Origin: Bacteroides bouchesdurhonensis
GTDB lineage: Bacteria; Bacteroidota; Bacteroidia; Bacteroidales; Bacteroidaceae
Assembly: GCF_900155865.1 (NCBI RefSeq)
Contig: NZ_LT707006.1
Span: 275,751-339,750 of the forward strand
Direction: 5' to 3'
DNA: 64,000 bases
Shown: positions 10,601 through 19,513 of the stretch, one piece after another
How positions within the stretch are numbered: the first letter of the stretch is position 1
Layout of the letters: each line of letters begins with the position of its first letter
Notes under the pieces: model-generated
The model's database searches: none
Seen by the model: only the letters and a program-made list of their open reading frames with translations
What the model was told of the DNA's origin: nothing
Translations under genes and position numbers: made by a program

Positions 10601-10795
10601 TATACTGTACCTCCTGTTTTTACACGTAAGTTTTTTATAAGCAATATGCAAGTTGGTTTTATCGGTGAAAACTTGTACACATGGAGCCCATTCAAATTAT
10701 GGGATCCAGAAACAGAAAGTAAAGCTCAAGAACGTAATGGTTCCGCTTATCCGATCAATAGGAACTTCACATGTTATGTTAAATTTGATTTCTAA
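7670..10795 (+). CDS. SusC-like TonB-dependent outer-membrane transporter
   Basis: The 1041-residue protein has a signal peptide (cleavage near LQAQQ) and a carboxypeptidase-regulatory-like domain (about 40-115, GIVKDETGNPVIGATIV). A TonB-box region (IDEVVVTA) and plug domain follow, with the SusC/RagA signature YGQRGANGVVLVTTK. The rest is a long beta-barrel ending in aromatic YVKFDF. The family imports oligosaccharides across the outer membrane using TonB energy and works as a lidded pair with SusD. SusD follows after 13 bp. The length is normal for the family and the frame is intact. Confidence 0.97.
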   Translation: MNNYIKQLCMLFLLVATLWNIPTELQAQQLRKENSSQEIEGIVKDETGNPVIGATIVAKNQPGLGITTNLDGKFKIKVGEYDVLIISYIGYTTQELPVTRIKNKKEVIVILKEDNQTIDEVVVTASGSQQKKTLTGAYTTIDVAQLKSPGSNITNSLAGVVPGIIAVQSSGEPGADMSEFWIRGISTFGANQGALVLVDGVERSFNEIPVEDIETFSVLKDASATAIYGQRGANGVVLVTTKQGMAGKVKISAKVQGGIDFRGKMPDYVDALTYANLANEATVGRYELPRYTREELDIIANNMDPDLYPNVNWRDLMLKKTSPRYMANINMSGGGTNVTYFVSLGYTNQAGIYKSKSTENKYNTNTTYERFNYRANVNMNVTKSTLVKIGIGGYLINRTQPGSKGENIWEAFSSLSALTIPRRYSTGQEPSIGGTQTPEYYMTKTGYKTIWQNKMETNISLEQDLDFITKGLKFKGTFAFDTFNGNEVNRVKTPELWEADRTRDASGNLVLRKVRDLSLMTQNSSTSGNKRYYTEAYLNYSRLFNEQHRFGAFAMVYMQELSDTNLGEDIIASIPKRNLAYSGRFTYAYLDRYLVETNWGYTGSENFEKGKQFGFFPAFSAGWVISEEPFVKKIAPWIEMLKIRASYGEVGNDVIGGRRFPYIGLVNVNGGYNFGEFGTNFVTGYRNGTIGTPNLTWEVAKKYNLGIDMNLFNGKFQGSIDFYKDKRDDIFMTRNHMPETTGLADKVPMANVGKMQSKGFDWNASLTEKIGQVKFTIRGNMTYQNTEIIDKDEAANELWYKMDRGFRSNQTRGYIALGLFKDVEDIRSSPVQEFGGKEVLPGDIKYKDVNGDGKINGDDKVPLGYKTYPGIQYGAGISANWKNFDISILFQGSGKSDFYMTGNGIHPFNDGTKGNVLQLVADANRWISRDVSGDPATENPNASWPRLTYGANENNKQNSTFWLQDGRYIRLKNIEISYTVPPVFTRKFFISNMQVGFIGENLYTWSPFKLWDPETESKAQERNGSAYPINRNFTCYVKFDF

Positions 10796-10808
10796 AAGAC
10801 ACGTTTTT

Positions 10809-12788
10809 ATGAGAAAAATAATACTATTTATAAGCATTGCTTGTGCAACGTTATCGTTTCACTCATGCGCAGATTTTCTTGATGTAGATAAATACTTCTA
10901 TGACATGCTATCAGTCGATTCCGCTTTTTCGAAGAAAGTATATGTAGAAGGATGGTTGGCTAATAACTATGATTATTTATGTGAAGCTGACCTATCCCCT
11001 TACGGCTCCATGTTTCAATGGGCAAGCGATGATTTGGTGCATCCTGATGGAAAGAGTTTACAGCAATGTAATTACTCTGCCAATAAATTTCCTCATGGGG
11101 ATTTTGATAAACATCTTAGAAGATGTTATGAGTGTATCCGTAAAGCATCTACTTTTATAGAGAAAGTACCGGAATGTAAAGAACTGACACTCGAAGAAAT
11201 TTCGGATATGCAGGGACAAGCCCGTTTCTTGCGTGCTTTTGCTTATTTTAGCTTAATTCAAACCTACGGTCCGGTGCCTTTAATACCTGAATCAGGTTTG
11301 GATGTGAGTCTTTCCTATGAAGAGCTTTCGTTACCTCGTGCTAAATTTGATGAAGTGGTCGACTTTATAGATCGTGATCTGGCGATGGCCGCACGCACTT
11401 TACTATCGTCACGCGCGCAGAATAATTTTGGACGCCCCACCAAAGGAGCAGCTTTAGCATTGCGTGCAAGAGTCTTATTATTTGCCGCCAGTCCCATGTC
11501 GAATGGTAATAAGGACTTCTATAATATTCGGAATCTGGATGGTACTGTACTGTACAATCAAGAATATGACGAATCTAAATGGGCACGTGCTGCCGCTGCT
11601 GCTGAGGATGTGATCAATTTGAATAAATACGAATTACATGTGGTAGCCCCTGACCCCAAAAATCCATATAGCGTTACTCCTCCTGAACACCCGGAGTATT
11701 CACACCTCGATTTCCCCAATGGCTGGCAAAATGTAGATCCTTATTCTTCATATAAATATATCTTCGACGGAACAATCCGTGGTTCTAAAAATCCGGAATT
11801 GATCTTTACTAGAACAGGAGTTTATAGTGGCTATGGAATACAAGAGCGTTGGAACAAAAAAAGTATGCCGAGAACTTCCGGAGGAGATAATAGATTGGCC
11901 GTGACTCAAAAGATGGTGGACACTTATTATATGGATAATGGAAAAACGATAGACGAAGCTGGCGATTATTATATAAAAGAAGGATTTACTGTTACTGCCA
12001 AAGAACCGGAAATGGGAGTCGGTGCTCTTTTCATGGGACCTAATGTATCTAAAATGTATGGTAGACGCGAACCGCGTTTTTATGCTAGCGTAGCCTTTAA
12101 CGGAGCTATCTGGGATTGTGAAAGTACCTCAAAAATAGCGGAGAAAAATTATCAATGCTGGTATTACCAGGATGAATTTAATGGCAAAGAAGGCTATAAG
12201 ACACACCTTCCACTAACGGGTATCGGATTGAAAAAATACACGAATAAAGAAGATTCGTGGTCCGAAGGCGGTTACTGTACCTCTAAGACTGAACCTACAA
12301 TACGTTATGCTGAGATTTTGCTGATTCATGCAGAAGCTCTGAATGAATTGACTAGTGGAAAAACATATACCATCACAACTTATAATGATCAGGAAGTACA
12401 AATTACTCGCGACGTGACTAAAATAAGGAATTCGATGAAACCAATCAGAATGCGTGCAGGATTGCCTGATTTTGACGACGCTACATATAATGATCCTGCT
12501 AATTTCAGAGTTGCTTTGAAAAGAGAACGTCACATCGAGTTGTTCACTGAAAACAGTTTCCGCTACTTCGATCTTCGGAGATGGAAAGATGCGGAGGTGG
12601 AAGAAGCCGGACCTTTGATGGGATGTGATATAGACGTAACGATGGCGAATGATGTTCGCCAGGAATATTATATCCCGACTCCCGTCAGTTATATTCAGAA
12701 GGTATTCTTACGTAAGATGTATCTGTTCCCTTTCCCACAAGCGGAATTGAAACGTAATGTAAACTTAACTCAGAATCCTGAATGGTAA
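10809..12788 (+). CDS. SusD-like surface glycan-binding lipoprotein
   Basis: The start chosen is ATG at 10809, giving 659 residues. It begins MRKIILFISIACATLSF and reaches a lipobox-like FHSC with Cys20, then ADFLDVDKYF, the typical mature SusD start. An upstream in-frame extension to 10653 would overlap SusC and hide the signal peptide, so it is rejected. The protein has the RagB/SusD layout: N-terminal TPR-like helices (MQGQARFLRAFAYFSLIQTYG) and a C-terminal RHIELFTENSFRYFDLRRWKD block seen in most SusD proteins. It forms the lid of the SusC channel at the cell surface. The next gene starts 18 bp after its stop. Confidence 0.96.
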   Translation: MRKIILFISIACATLSFHSCADFLDVDKYFYDMLSVDSAFSKKVYVEGWLANNYDYLCEADLSPYGSMFQWASDDLVHPDGKSLQQCNYSANKFPHGDFDKHLRRCYECIRKASTFIEKVPECKELTLEEISDMQGQARFLRAFAYFSLIQTYGPVPLIPESGLDVSLSYEELSLPRAKFDEVVDFIDRDLAMAARTLLSSRAQNNFGRPTKGAALALRARVLLFAASPMSNGNKDFYNIRNLDGTVLYNQEYDESKWARAAAAAEDVINLNKYELHVVAPDPKNPYSVTPPEHPEYSHLDFPNGWQNVDPYSSYKYIFDGTIRGSKNPELIFTRTGVYSGYGIQERWNKKSMPRTSGGDNRLAVTQKMVDTYYMDNGKTIDEAGDYYIKEGFTVTAKEPEMGVGALFMGPNVSKMYGRREPRFYASVAFNGAIWDCESTSKIAEKNYQCWYYQDEFNGKEGYKTHLPLTGIGLKKYTNKEDSWSEGGYCTSKTEPTIRYAEILLIHAEALNELTSGKTYTITTYNDQEVQITRDVTKIRNSMKPIRMRAGLPDFDDATYNDPANFRVALKRERHIELFTENSFRYFDLRRWKDAEVEEAGPLMGCDIDVTMANDVRQEYYIPTPVSYIQKVFLRKMYLFPFPQAELKRNVNLTQNPEW

Positions 12789-12805
12789 TCTTAAAAATAA
12801 TAGAT

Positions 12806-13753
12806 ATGAAAAAGTTAATTAATATAGCACTCTTATTCCTTATCACAATAGGAGGCACCTCTTGCCAAGATGAATTAAAGGATGAATTATTTCAAAAGTA
12901 TTCTTATCTGAATCAAAATGGCTGGAAAGAATGTGAAGTGAAAATTCTGGATGATAATACCGGTGTACTTTTACTTGATATGGGTGTAAACGGCACTTCA
13001 GTAAATAATAAGGATATCGTAATCTCTCTCACTAATGATCCTGACACATTGGAAGCGTATAATTTTGACCGGTATAAGTTTCAGACTGAAATGTATTTCC
13101 CGGAACTGCCGACCAACTGTTACACTTTCGATAAAGAATCTTACACAATCCCTGCCGGAGAGTTCAAGACTACAGCCAGTGTACATATAGATTTAAACCA
13201 GATTGAAAATATCTATGAGAATTATGTACTGCCTATCAAAATATCTTCTTCTACAGGAGAGCTGATAGGTCCGGGCAAGTACAGTAAACTCCTGGCCAAC
13301 ATCAAGTTTACGAACAAATTCAGTGGAACATACTCCGGCAATGGCAAAATGACAATCGAAGCAACAGGGCAAAACACAGCTACAGGTGCCGCCATATTGT
13401 ATGCCATATCACAAAATTCTTGCTTCATGTATGCCGGAAATGTAACTTCCGAAACCGATCCGGCAACTTATAAAAAGTACATTTTGAATGTATCCTTCAA
13501 TGAAAATGAAAAGATCACTATAACAGATCCAAGTGGTAAACTGGGACTGGAACCAGTCAAAGCTACCATTACCAGAAAGTATGAGAATCACGCTACAGAT
13601 ACCCGTTATTATATAGAGACCAGTATATTGGATCTGAAGTATAAATATAAAAACCCGTTAGACAACCGTAAACTGATTTTTGAAGGCACACACACACTGA
13701 TAAGAAACGTGTTGAAAAGTGAGTATCCAAACGTTGTAGTAGATAAAGAATAA
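12806..13753 (+). CDS. DUF1735-type SusE-position surface lipoprotein
   Basis: The start chosen is ATG at 12806 (315 residues), because it puts MKKLINIALLFLITIGG directly before the lipobox TSC; the earlier ATG at 12782 overlaps SusD. After Cys comes QDELKDELFQKYSYL and a DUF1735-like beta-sandwich (to about residue 160) with an IPAGEFKTTASVHID block. A second beta-rich domain resembles those of other SusE-position proteins. Such lipoproteins follow SusD in many PULs and bind glycan at the surface. No catalytic residues are recognisable. Assignment is by domain pattern plus position. Confidence 0.8.
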   Translation: MKKLINIALLFLITIGGTSCQDELKDELFQKYSYLNQNGWKECEVKILDDNTGVLLLDMGVNGTSVNNKDIVISLTNDPDTLEAYNFDRYKFQTEMYFPELPTNCYTFDKESYTIPAGEFKTTASVHIDLNQIENIYENYVLPIKISSSTGELIGPGKYSKLLANIKFTNKFSGTYSGNGKMTIEATGQNTATGAAILYAISQNSCFMYAGNVTSETDPATYKKYILNVSFNENEKITITDPSGKLGLEPVKATITRKYENHATDTRYYIETSILDLKYKYKNPLDNRKLIFEGTHTLIRNVLKSEYPNVVVDKE

Positions 13754-13782
13754 TTTAATTCTAATATCATTAAAAAAGAAGA

Positions 13783-16155
13783 ATGAAAGTACAACTGAAA
13801 CTAACATTACTAAGTTGTCTGCTGGCTGTCCCAATGATTACTCAGGCCGATTCAAAAGATGGCATCTACCACAAAGGTTGGATTGACTTCAACAAGAACG
13901 GTCGGATGGATGTATATGAAGATCCATCAGCACCCATTGAAGCACGCGTCAAAGATCTGCTAAGTCAGATGAATATGGATGAGAAAACTTGCCAAATGGC
14001 GACACTTTACGGCTCGGGCCGTGTACTTGCTGACGCGTTGCCTACCGACAAGTGGAAATCAGAAATATGGAAAGACGGTATTGGTAATATAGATGAGGAA
14101 CATAACGGATTGGGAAAATTCGGCTCAGAGTACGCATTTCCGTATGCCAAACACGTAAAAGCCAAACACGATATCCAACGATGGTTTGTAGAGGAAACCC
14201 GGTTAGGAATTCCGGTAGACTTCACCAATGAAGGTATTCGGGGGGTATGTCACGAAAAAGCCACTTTCTTCCCTGCCCAGTGTGGGCAGGGAAGCACCTG
14301 GAACAAAGAGTTGATAGCCCGTATAGGTGAGGTGGAAGCAACGGAAGCAGCTGCTCTGGGATATACCAACATATATTCGCCCATCTTGGACGTAGCGCAA
14401 GATCCCCGTTGGGGACGAGCCGTAGAATGTTACGGAGAAGATCCTTATCTGGTAGGTCAGTTAGGTAAACAGATGATCGAAAGTTTGCAGAAACATAAGT
14501 TGGTAGCTACTCCCAAGCACTTCGCCGTGTATAGTATTCCGGTAGGAGGACGTGATGGTGGTACTCGTACCGATCCACATGTAGCCCCGCGTGAAATGCG
14601 TACACTCTATCTCGAACCTTTCCGGGTAGCTTTTCAGGAGGCAGGAGCATTAGGAGTGATGAGTTCTTACAATGATTATGACGGCGAACCGATCACAGGA
14701 AGCTATCGGTTTCTTACCGAGATATTGCGTCACGAATGGGGATTCAAAGGATACGTTGTTTCTGACAGTGATGCCGTTGAATTTATTTCCGGCAAACATA
14801 ACGTAGCCGAGAATGCTGAAGAAGCCGTTGTACAATCCGTCAATGCAGGTTTGAATGTCCGCACCAATTTCAGTTCTCCCGCAGGCTTTATCAAACCTTT
14901 GCGGAGTGCTATTGAAAAAGGTAAAGTTTCTCAGGCTACCATCGACCAACGTGTAAGCGAAATTCTGTATGTCAAGTTCTGGCTAGGTTTATTCGATAAC
15001 CCTTATCGGGGAGATGGCAAACTGGCGGAAAAGGTAGTGCATAGTAAAGAACACCAAGCCGTAGCACTCGAAGCTGCCCGTCAATCTATAGTACTTTTAA
15101 AGAATCAGGATAACTTGTTGCCTCTTCAGAAAACACTGAAATCTGTAGTGGTGATCGGTCCTAACGCAGATGAGCAGAAAGAGCTTATCTGCCGTTACGG
15201 ACCTGCTAATGCTCCCATTAAGACTGTTTATAAAGGTATAAAGGAAGCTTTGCCGGAAGCTAAGGTCGTTTATAAAAAAGGATGTGAGATTGTAGACCCA
15301 AATTTTCCGGAGAGTGAAGTTCTTCCTTTTGATATAACGCCGAAAGAACAACAGATGATGGAGGAAGCAATTACAGCAGCAAAAGAGGCTGAAGTGGTAA
15401 TTATGGTACTGGGAGGCAGCGAAGTAACGGTACGTGAAGAACGGTCGCGTACTAGCCTCGACTTGCCGGGCAGACAGGAAGAACTGTTGAAGGTCATGTG
15501 CCAATTGGGCAAACCGGTTGTATTGGTCATGATTGATGGTCGTGCTTCCAGCATTAATTATGCAAAGAAATACGTACCTGCTATTCTTCATGCCTGGTTT
15601 CCGGGAGAGTTTTGTGGTCAGGCAGTGGCAGAAACTATTTTTGGAGATAACAATCCGGGTGGCAGACTATCAGTGACTTTTCCGAAATCAGTGGGACAAA
15701 TACCCTTTGCTTTCCCTTTCAAGCCGGGTTCGGATAGTGGTTGCGGAACATCAGTGACCGGTGCGTTATTCCCATTCGGACACGGACTGAGCTACACGAC
15801 TTTCGGATACAGTAACCTGAAAATATCCCCGGAACAACAAGGAGTGTTGGGAGACGTGAAGGTGAGTTGTACGGTGAAGAATACAGGAAAAAGAGCCGGT
15901 GACGAAGTAGTGCAACTTTATCTGAGAGACGAAGTCAGCAGTGTGACAACGTATGTGAAAGTACTGAGAGGCTTCGAACGTATAACGTTGCAACCGGGTG
16001 AAGAGAAAGTAGTAACGTTCACGTTACGTCCGCAAGATCTCGCTATCTGGGATAAGAACATGAAGTTTCAGGTAGAACCGGGAACGTTTAAAGTAATGGT
16101 CGGTGCCTCTTCAAAGGACATCAAACTGGAAGGTAAGTTCAAAATCAATAGGTAA
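13783..16155 (+). CDS. GH3 family beta-glycosidase
   Basis: The 790-residue protein has a signal peptide ending near MITQAD. The N-terminal TIM barrel contains ATPKHFAVYS and GVMSSYNDYDGEPITGS, and the nucleophile motif VVSDSDAVEF with Asp328 as probable nucleophile. The alpha/beta sandwich follows (SIVLLKNQDNLLPL, VVIGPNADEQ), and a fibronectin-III-like domain ends the protein (GDEVVQLYLRD). The SDSD form resembles the xylosidase/arabinosidase branch more than the SDW form of many beta-glucosidases, but specificity cannot be fixed from sequence. It sits between the DUF1735 and GH38 genes in the operon, so it likely trims a beta-linked sugar from the imported glycan. Periplasmic location is inferred. 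Confidence 0.92.
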   Translation: MKVQLKLTLLSCLLAVPMITQADSKDGIYHKGWIDFNKNGRMDVYEDPSAPIEARVKDLLSQMNMDEKTCQMATLYGSGRVLADALPTDKWKSEIWKDGIGNIDEEHNGLGKFGSEYAFPYAKHVKAKHDIQRWFVEETRLGIPVDFTNEGIRGVCHEKATFFPAQCGQGSTWNKELIARIGEVEATEAAALGYTNIYSPILDVAQDPRWGRAVECYGEDPYLVGQLGKQMIESLQKHKLVATPKHFAVYSIPVGGRDGGTRTDPHVAPREMRTLYLEPFRVAFQEAGALGVMSSYNDYDGEPITGSYRFLTEILRHEWGFKGYVVSDSDAVEFISGKHNVAENAEEAVVQSVNAGLNVRTNFSSPAGFIKPLRSAIEKGKVSQATIDQRVSEILYVKFWLGLFDNPYRGDGKLAEKVVHSKEHQAVALEAARQSIVLLKNQDNLLPLQKTLKSVVVIGPNADEQKELICRYGPANAPIKTVYKGIKEALPEAKVVYKKGCEIVDPNFPESEVLPFDITPKEQQMMEEAITAAKEAEVVIMVLGGSEVTVREERSRTSLDLPGRQEELLKVMCQLGKPVVLVMIDGRASSINYAKKYVPAILHAWFPGEFCGQAVAETIFGDNNPGGRLSVTFPKSVGQIPFAFPFKPGSDSGCGTSVTGALFPFGHGLSYTTFGYSNLKISPEQQGVLGDVKVSCTVKNTGKRAGDEVVQLYLRDEVSSVTTYVKVLRGFERITLQPGEEKVVTFTLRPQDLAIWDKNMKFQVEPGTFKVMVGASSKDIKLEGKFKINR

Positions 16156-16190
16156 ATTAATATAGTAAACAAAGAAACGATCTGAAACAC

Positions 16191-19100
16191 ATGAAGAAAA
16201 GAACCATTCTTTTAGCTCTGCTTTTGGCAGCGACCGGATTAAGTCCGGTGCAGGCTCAAAAGAAGTATAAAGCGTATATCGTATCCAATGCCCATCTGGA
16301 TACCCAGTGGAATTGGGATGTACAGACTACCATCGACGAATATTTGAAACACACGCTTGTACGAAACTTCTACTTATTCAAACACTATCCTAATTATGTA
16401 TTCAACTTCGAAGGAGGGGTAAAGTACAACTGGATCAAGGAGTACTATCCTTCGGAATATGAGTTGGTGAAAAAGTATATTAAAGAAGGACGCTGGCACG
16501 TATCCGGCAGTTCATGGGATGCGAACGACACCAATATGCCATCGCCGGAATCATTCTTCCGTAATATCCTGCTAGGACAACAATTTTACAAACAGGAATT
16601 TGGTATCAAATCCACCGATATCTTCCTACCGGATTGTTTCGGGTTCAGTTATACTTTGCCCACAGTCGCTGCTCATTGCGGCCTCATTGGTTTCTCCACG
16701 CAGAAGCTGCAATGGAGACACAATAACATGCATGGTAAGTCTAAGATGCCATTTAACATAGGATTATGGCAAGGTATAGACGGTTCGCGCATTATGGCAG
16801 CCTTGAACGGAAAGAATTATGTTCACGAATGGGATGGAGGAGACATCAGTAAAGACAATGACCTGAAGAATACGGCTAAAAGCAGTACCAACCATACAAT
16901 TTATCGTTACTATGGCGCAGGTGATCGCGGTGGTTCCGCCAATATCAATTCGGCTATTTCCATCGAAAAAGGAGTCAAAGGAGAAGGAGAAGTTGAAATC
17001 ATCAGTGCTACTTCCGACCAATTATACAAGGACTATCTACCTTTCGACAAGCATCCCGAACTCCCCGTATATGACGGAGAATTGCTAATGGATATACATG
17101 CCACAGGATGTTACACCTCGCAAGCCGCTATGAAACTCTATAACCGTCGTAACGAACAGTTGGGTGATGCGGCAGAAAAAGTATCTGTAATGGCAGACTA
17201 TATTGACGGAGCAACATATCCCGCAAATACGCTGACAGACGCATGGCGCAGATTTATCTGGCATCAATTCCACGATGATCTTACAGGGACCAGTCTGCCG
17301 AAAGCTTATACATACTCATGGAACGACGAGTTAATTTCACAGACACAATTTAATGATATCATCCGCATGGGAGTAGGCTCGCTGGCTTCATGTATGGATA
17401 CTAGAGTAAAAGGAAATGCTATCATCGTATACAATGCAATGGCGGCACAGCGAAAAGAACTGGCGGAAGCCTATATTGACTCTCCAAAGAAGCCTGCGGC
17501 AGTACAAGTATTCGACGCTAACGGAAAAGAAGTTCTTGCACAACTCGTTGATTGGAAAGACGGTAAAGCACACATTGCTTTCAGTGCTTCCGTTGCCCCT
17601 TTAAGTTGTTCTGTTTATGATGTCCGTTTTGGAAAGAGTAGCAAACGTTCTTCATTGAAAGCAACTCAGAATACATTGGAAAACAGCGTCTACAAACTGA
17701 CTCTGAACGCTAATGGTGACATTGCTTCGATTATAGACAAACGTACCAATCAAGAATTAGTTGAACCGGGTAAAGCATTCCGACTGGCACTCTTTCTGGG
17801 AAATGAATCAACAGAATGGCCAGCGTGGGAAATTCAAAAGAAAGTCATTGACAAACCCGGAACCGAAATTTCCGGAGAAGTAAAGATCAGTATCGCAGAG
17901 CAAGGACCATCATATGCAGCACTCCGCGTAGAACGCAGCTATAACACTTCCAAATTCGTACAATACATTCGCATGAGTGAAGGAGCAAATGACGAACGTA
18001 TTGATATCATCAACGAAGTAGATTGGTCCACAAAGGATGCTGTACTAAAAGCGGAGTTCCCAATGAACGTAAAGAACCAGGAAGCTGTTTACGATCTGGG
18101 TATTGGAACGGTGAAACGTAAAAATAATACCAACACGGCTTATGAAGTGTATGCACAGCAGTGGGCAGATATTACTGCTCCCGATAACAGTTATGGGGTA
18201 GCTATCCTCAATGACTGCAAATATGGATGGGACAAACCGAATGACAATACATTACGTCTTACTTTATTCCATGCTCCTATCAGCAAAGACAGATATAAAT
18301 ATCAGGAACAGCAGGATTTCGGGCACCATACGTTTACTTATTCTATCGTAGGTCATCAGAATGAACCGTTACAAGCGGGTATCAGCCATTTGGCAGAATC
18401 ACTGAACAGCCGTCTGGCTGTATTTAACACCCCGAAGCACAAAGGTACACTAGGACGCGAATATTCTTTCGTTAAAGTCAATACACCGCAAGTAGTAATC
18501 CGTTCACTAAAGAAAGGTGAGGAAAGCGATATGTATATGATCCGCTTTTACGAAATGCAAGGGAAAGCGGCACAGAACGTAGAAGTAACTTTCCCTGCTG
18601 CTATTGAATCAGCCTATGAAACAAATGGTATTGAGGAGAAGATAGGCGAAGCCACTATCCGCGACAATAAGCTCTGTTTCAATATGGCTTCCTACCAACC
18701 GAAAACATTCGCTGTCCGCCTGAAGAAAGGAAATGTGAAAGCAGCTCCTATACAGAACATCCCCGTTCAACTGGGATTCAACAGCAAGGCTTTCACACCC
18801 GAAAACTTCGGCTATATGGTTTCTTTTGACAAGAAAGGAAACAGTTTTGCCGCTGAGTTGATCGGCAATCAAGTGACTTACGATAATGTTTCTTTCAATA
18901 TTGGCAAGCATGAAGTTAAGAATGTTCTCAAATGTAAAGGCGACACCATTCAATTACCTAAAGAAGCCGCTGGAAAGAAACTCTATATTCTGGCTACTTC
19001 GACTGACAAAGATCGTCAGGCCACATTCGTAGTTGGCGACCAATCGTATGAATTGGAAGTTCCTTATTATTCAGGATTCTATGGACAATGGGGTCACAAG

Positions 19101-19358
19101 GGAGTAAGCGACGGTTATATCCGCAATGCCACACCTGCATACATTGGTTCACACCGTCATACAGAGAAAGGCAATGATACTTATATTTATACATATATGT
19201 ATAAGTTTGGCATCGAACTTCCGAAAGAAGCACAAACGCTCATACTTCCGAAGGATGATAATATCGCTGTATTTGCCATTACATTGTCCGACAATTATCT
19301 GGATGATGTGAGTGCCGCCAATGAAATGCGCGCATTACCATTAGAGACTAAAAAATAA
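16191..19358 (+). CDS. GH38 family alpha-mannosidase
   Basis: The 1055-residue protein has a signal peptide (cleavage near VQAQK). The zinc-site motif SNAHLDTQW places His35 and Asp37 as ligands. LPDCFGFSYTLP aligns with the GH38 nucleophile motif, making Asp148 the probable nucleophile. WHQFHDDLTGTS supplies the further conserved histidine. A large C-terminal beta-domain completes the fold. GH38 enzymes are retaining, zinc-dependent alpha-mannosidases. It is the last gene of the operon and, with GH92, gives the locus two distinct alpha-mannosidases. A strong hairpin follows the stop. Confidence 0.94.
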   Translation: MKKRTILLALLLAATGLSPVQAQKKYKAYIVSNAHLDTQWNWDVQTTIDEYLKHTLVRNFYLFKHYPNYVFNFEGGVKYNWIKEYYPSEYELVKKYIKEGRWHVSGSSWDANDTNMPSPESFFRNILLGQQFYKQEFGIKSTDIFLPDCFGFSYTLPTVAAHCGLIGFSTQKLQWRHNNMHGKSKMPFNIGLWQGIDGSRIMAALNGKNYVHEWDGGDISKDNDLKNTAKSSTNHTIYRYYGAGDRGGSANINSAISIEKGVKGEGEVEIISATSDQLYKDYLPFDKHPELPVYDGELLMDIHATGCYTSQAAMKLYNRRNEQLGDAAEKVSVMADYIDGATYPANTLTDAWRRFIWHQFHDDLTGTSLPKAYTYSWNDELISQTQFNDIIRMGVGSLASCMDTRVKGNAIIVYNAMAAQRKELAEAYIDSPKKPAAVQVFDANGKEVLAQLVDWKDGKAHIAFSASVAPLSCSVYDVRFGKSSKRSSLKATQNTLENSVYKLTLNANGDIASIIDKRTNQELVEPGKAFRLALFLGNESTEWPAWEIQKKVIDKPGTEISGEVKISIAEQGPSYAALRVERSYNTSKFVQYIRMSEGANDERIDIINEVDWSTKDAVLKAEFPMNVKNQEAVYDLGIGTVKRKNNTNTAYEVYAQQWADITAPDNSYGVAILNDCKYGWDKPNDNTLRLTLFHAPISKDRYKYQEQQDFGHHTFTYSIVGHQNEPLQAGISHLAESLNSRLAVFNTPKHKGTLGREYSFVKVNTPQVVIRSLKKGEESDMYMIRFYEMQGKAAQNVEVTFPAAIESAYETNGIEEKIGEATIRDNKLCFNMASYQPKTFAVRLKKGNVKAAPIQNIPVQLGFNSKAFTPENFGYMVSFDKKGNSFAAELIGNQVTYDNVSFNIGKHEVKNVLKCKGDTIQLPKEAAGKKLYILATSTDKDRQATFVVGDQSYELEVPYYSGFYGQWGHKGVSDGYIRNATPAYIGSHRHTEKGNDTYIYTYMYKFGIELPKEAQTLILPKDDNIAVFAITLSDNYLDDVSAANEMRALPLETKK

Positions 19359-19434
19359 AGAAACTAAACTTTTGCAACTGGCTTTTTAGGTATAAACAGA
19401 CCTGGTTCTCAGGCATTAATAATCAGTGTGGCAA

Positions 19435-19488
19435 ATATATATGCCCAGCACGGTGGAGCTATATACTCACCACGCTGGGCATATATGG
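19435..19488. terminator. Bidirectional hairpin between GH38 and GH2
   Basis: A 13-bp perfect inverted repeat (ATATATGCCCAGC at 19437-19449 against 19474-19486) with further partial pairing inside. It lies between the convergent GH38 and GH2 genes, so it can end both transcripts. Confidence 0.75.
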
Positions 19489-19513
19489 ATAGTAAACGAC
19501 TAATAAAAGGCTG

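Noticed and set aside
10653..10808. Extended SusD start overlapping SusC
   Set aside because: The extension has no signal peptide and reads the SusC C-terminus in another frame; the ATG at 10809 gives a proper lipoprotein signal.
15097..15591. Minus-strand ORF of 164 codons within the GH3 gene
   Set aside because: It lies wholly inside an intact GH3 coding frame on the opposite strand and has no recognisable domain or signal.
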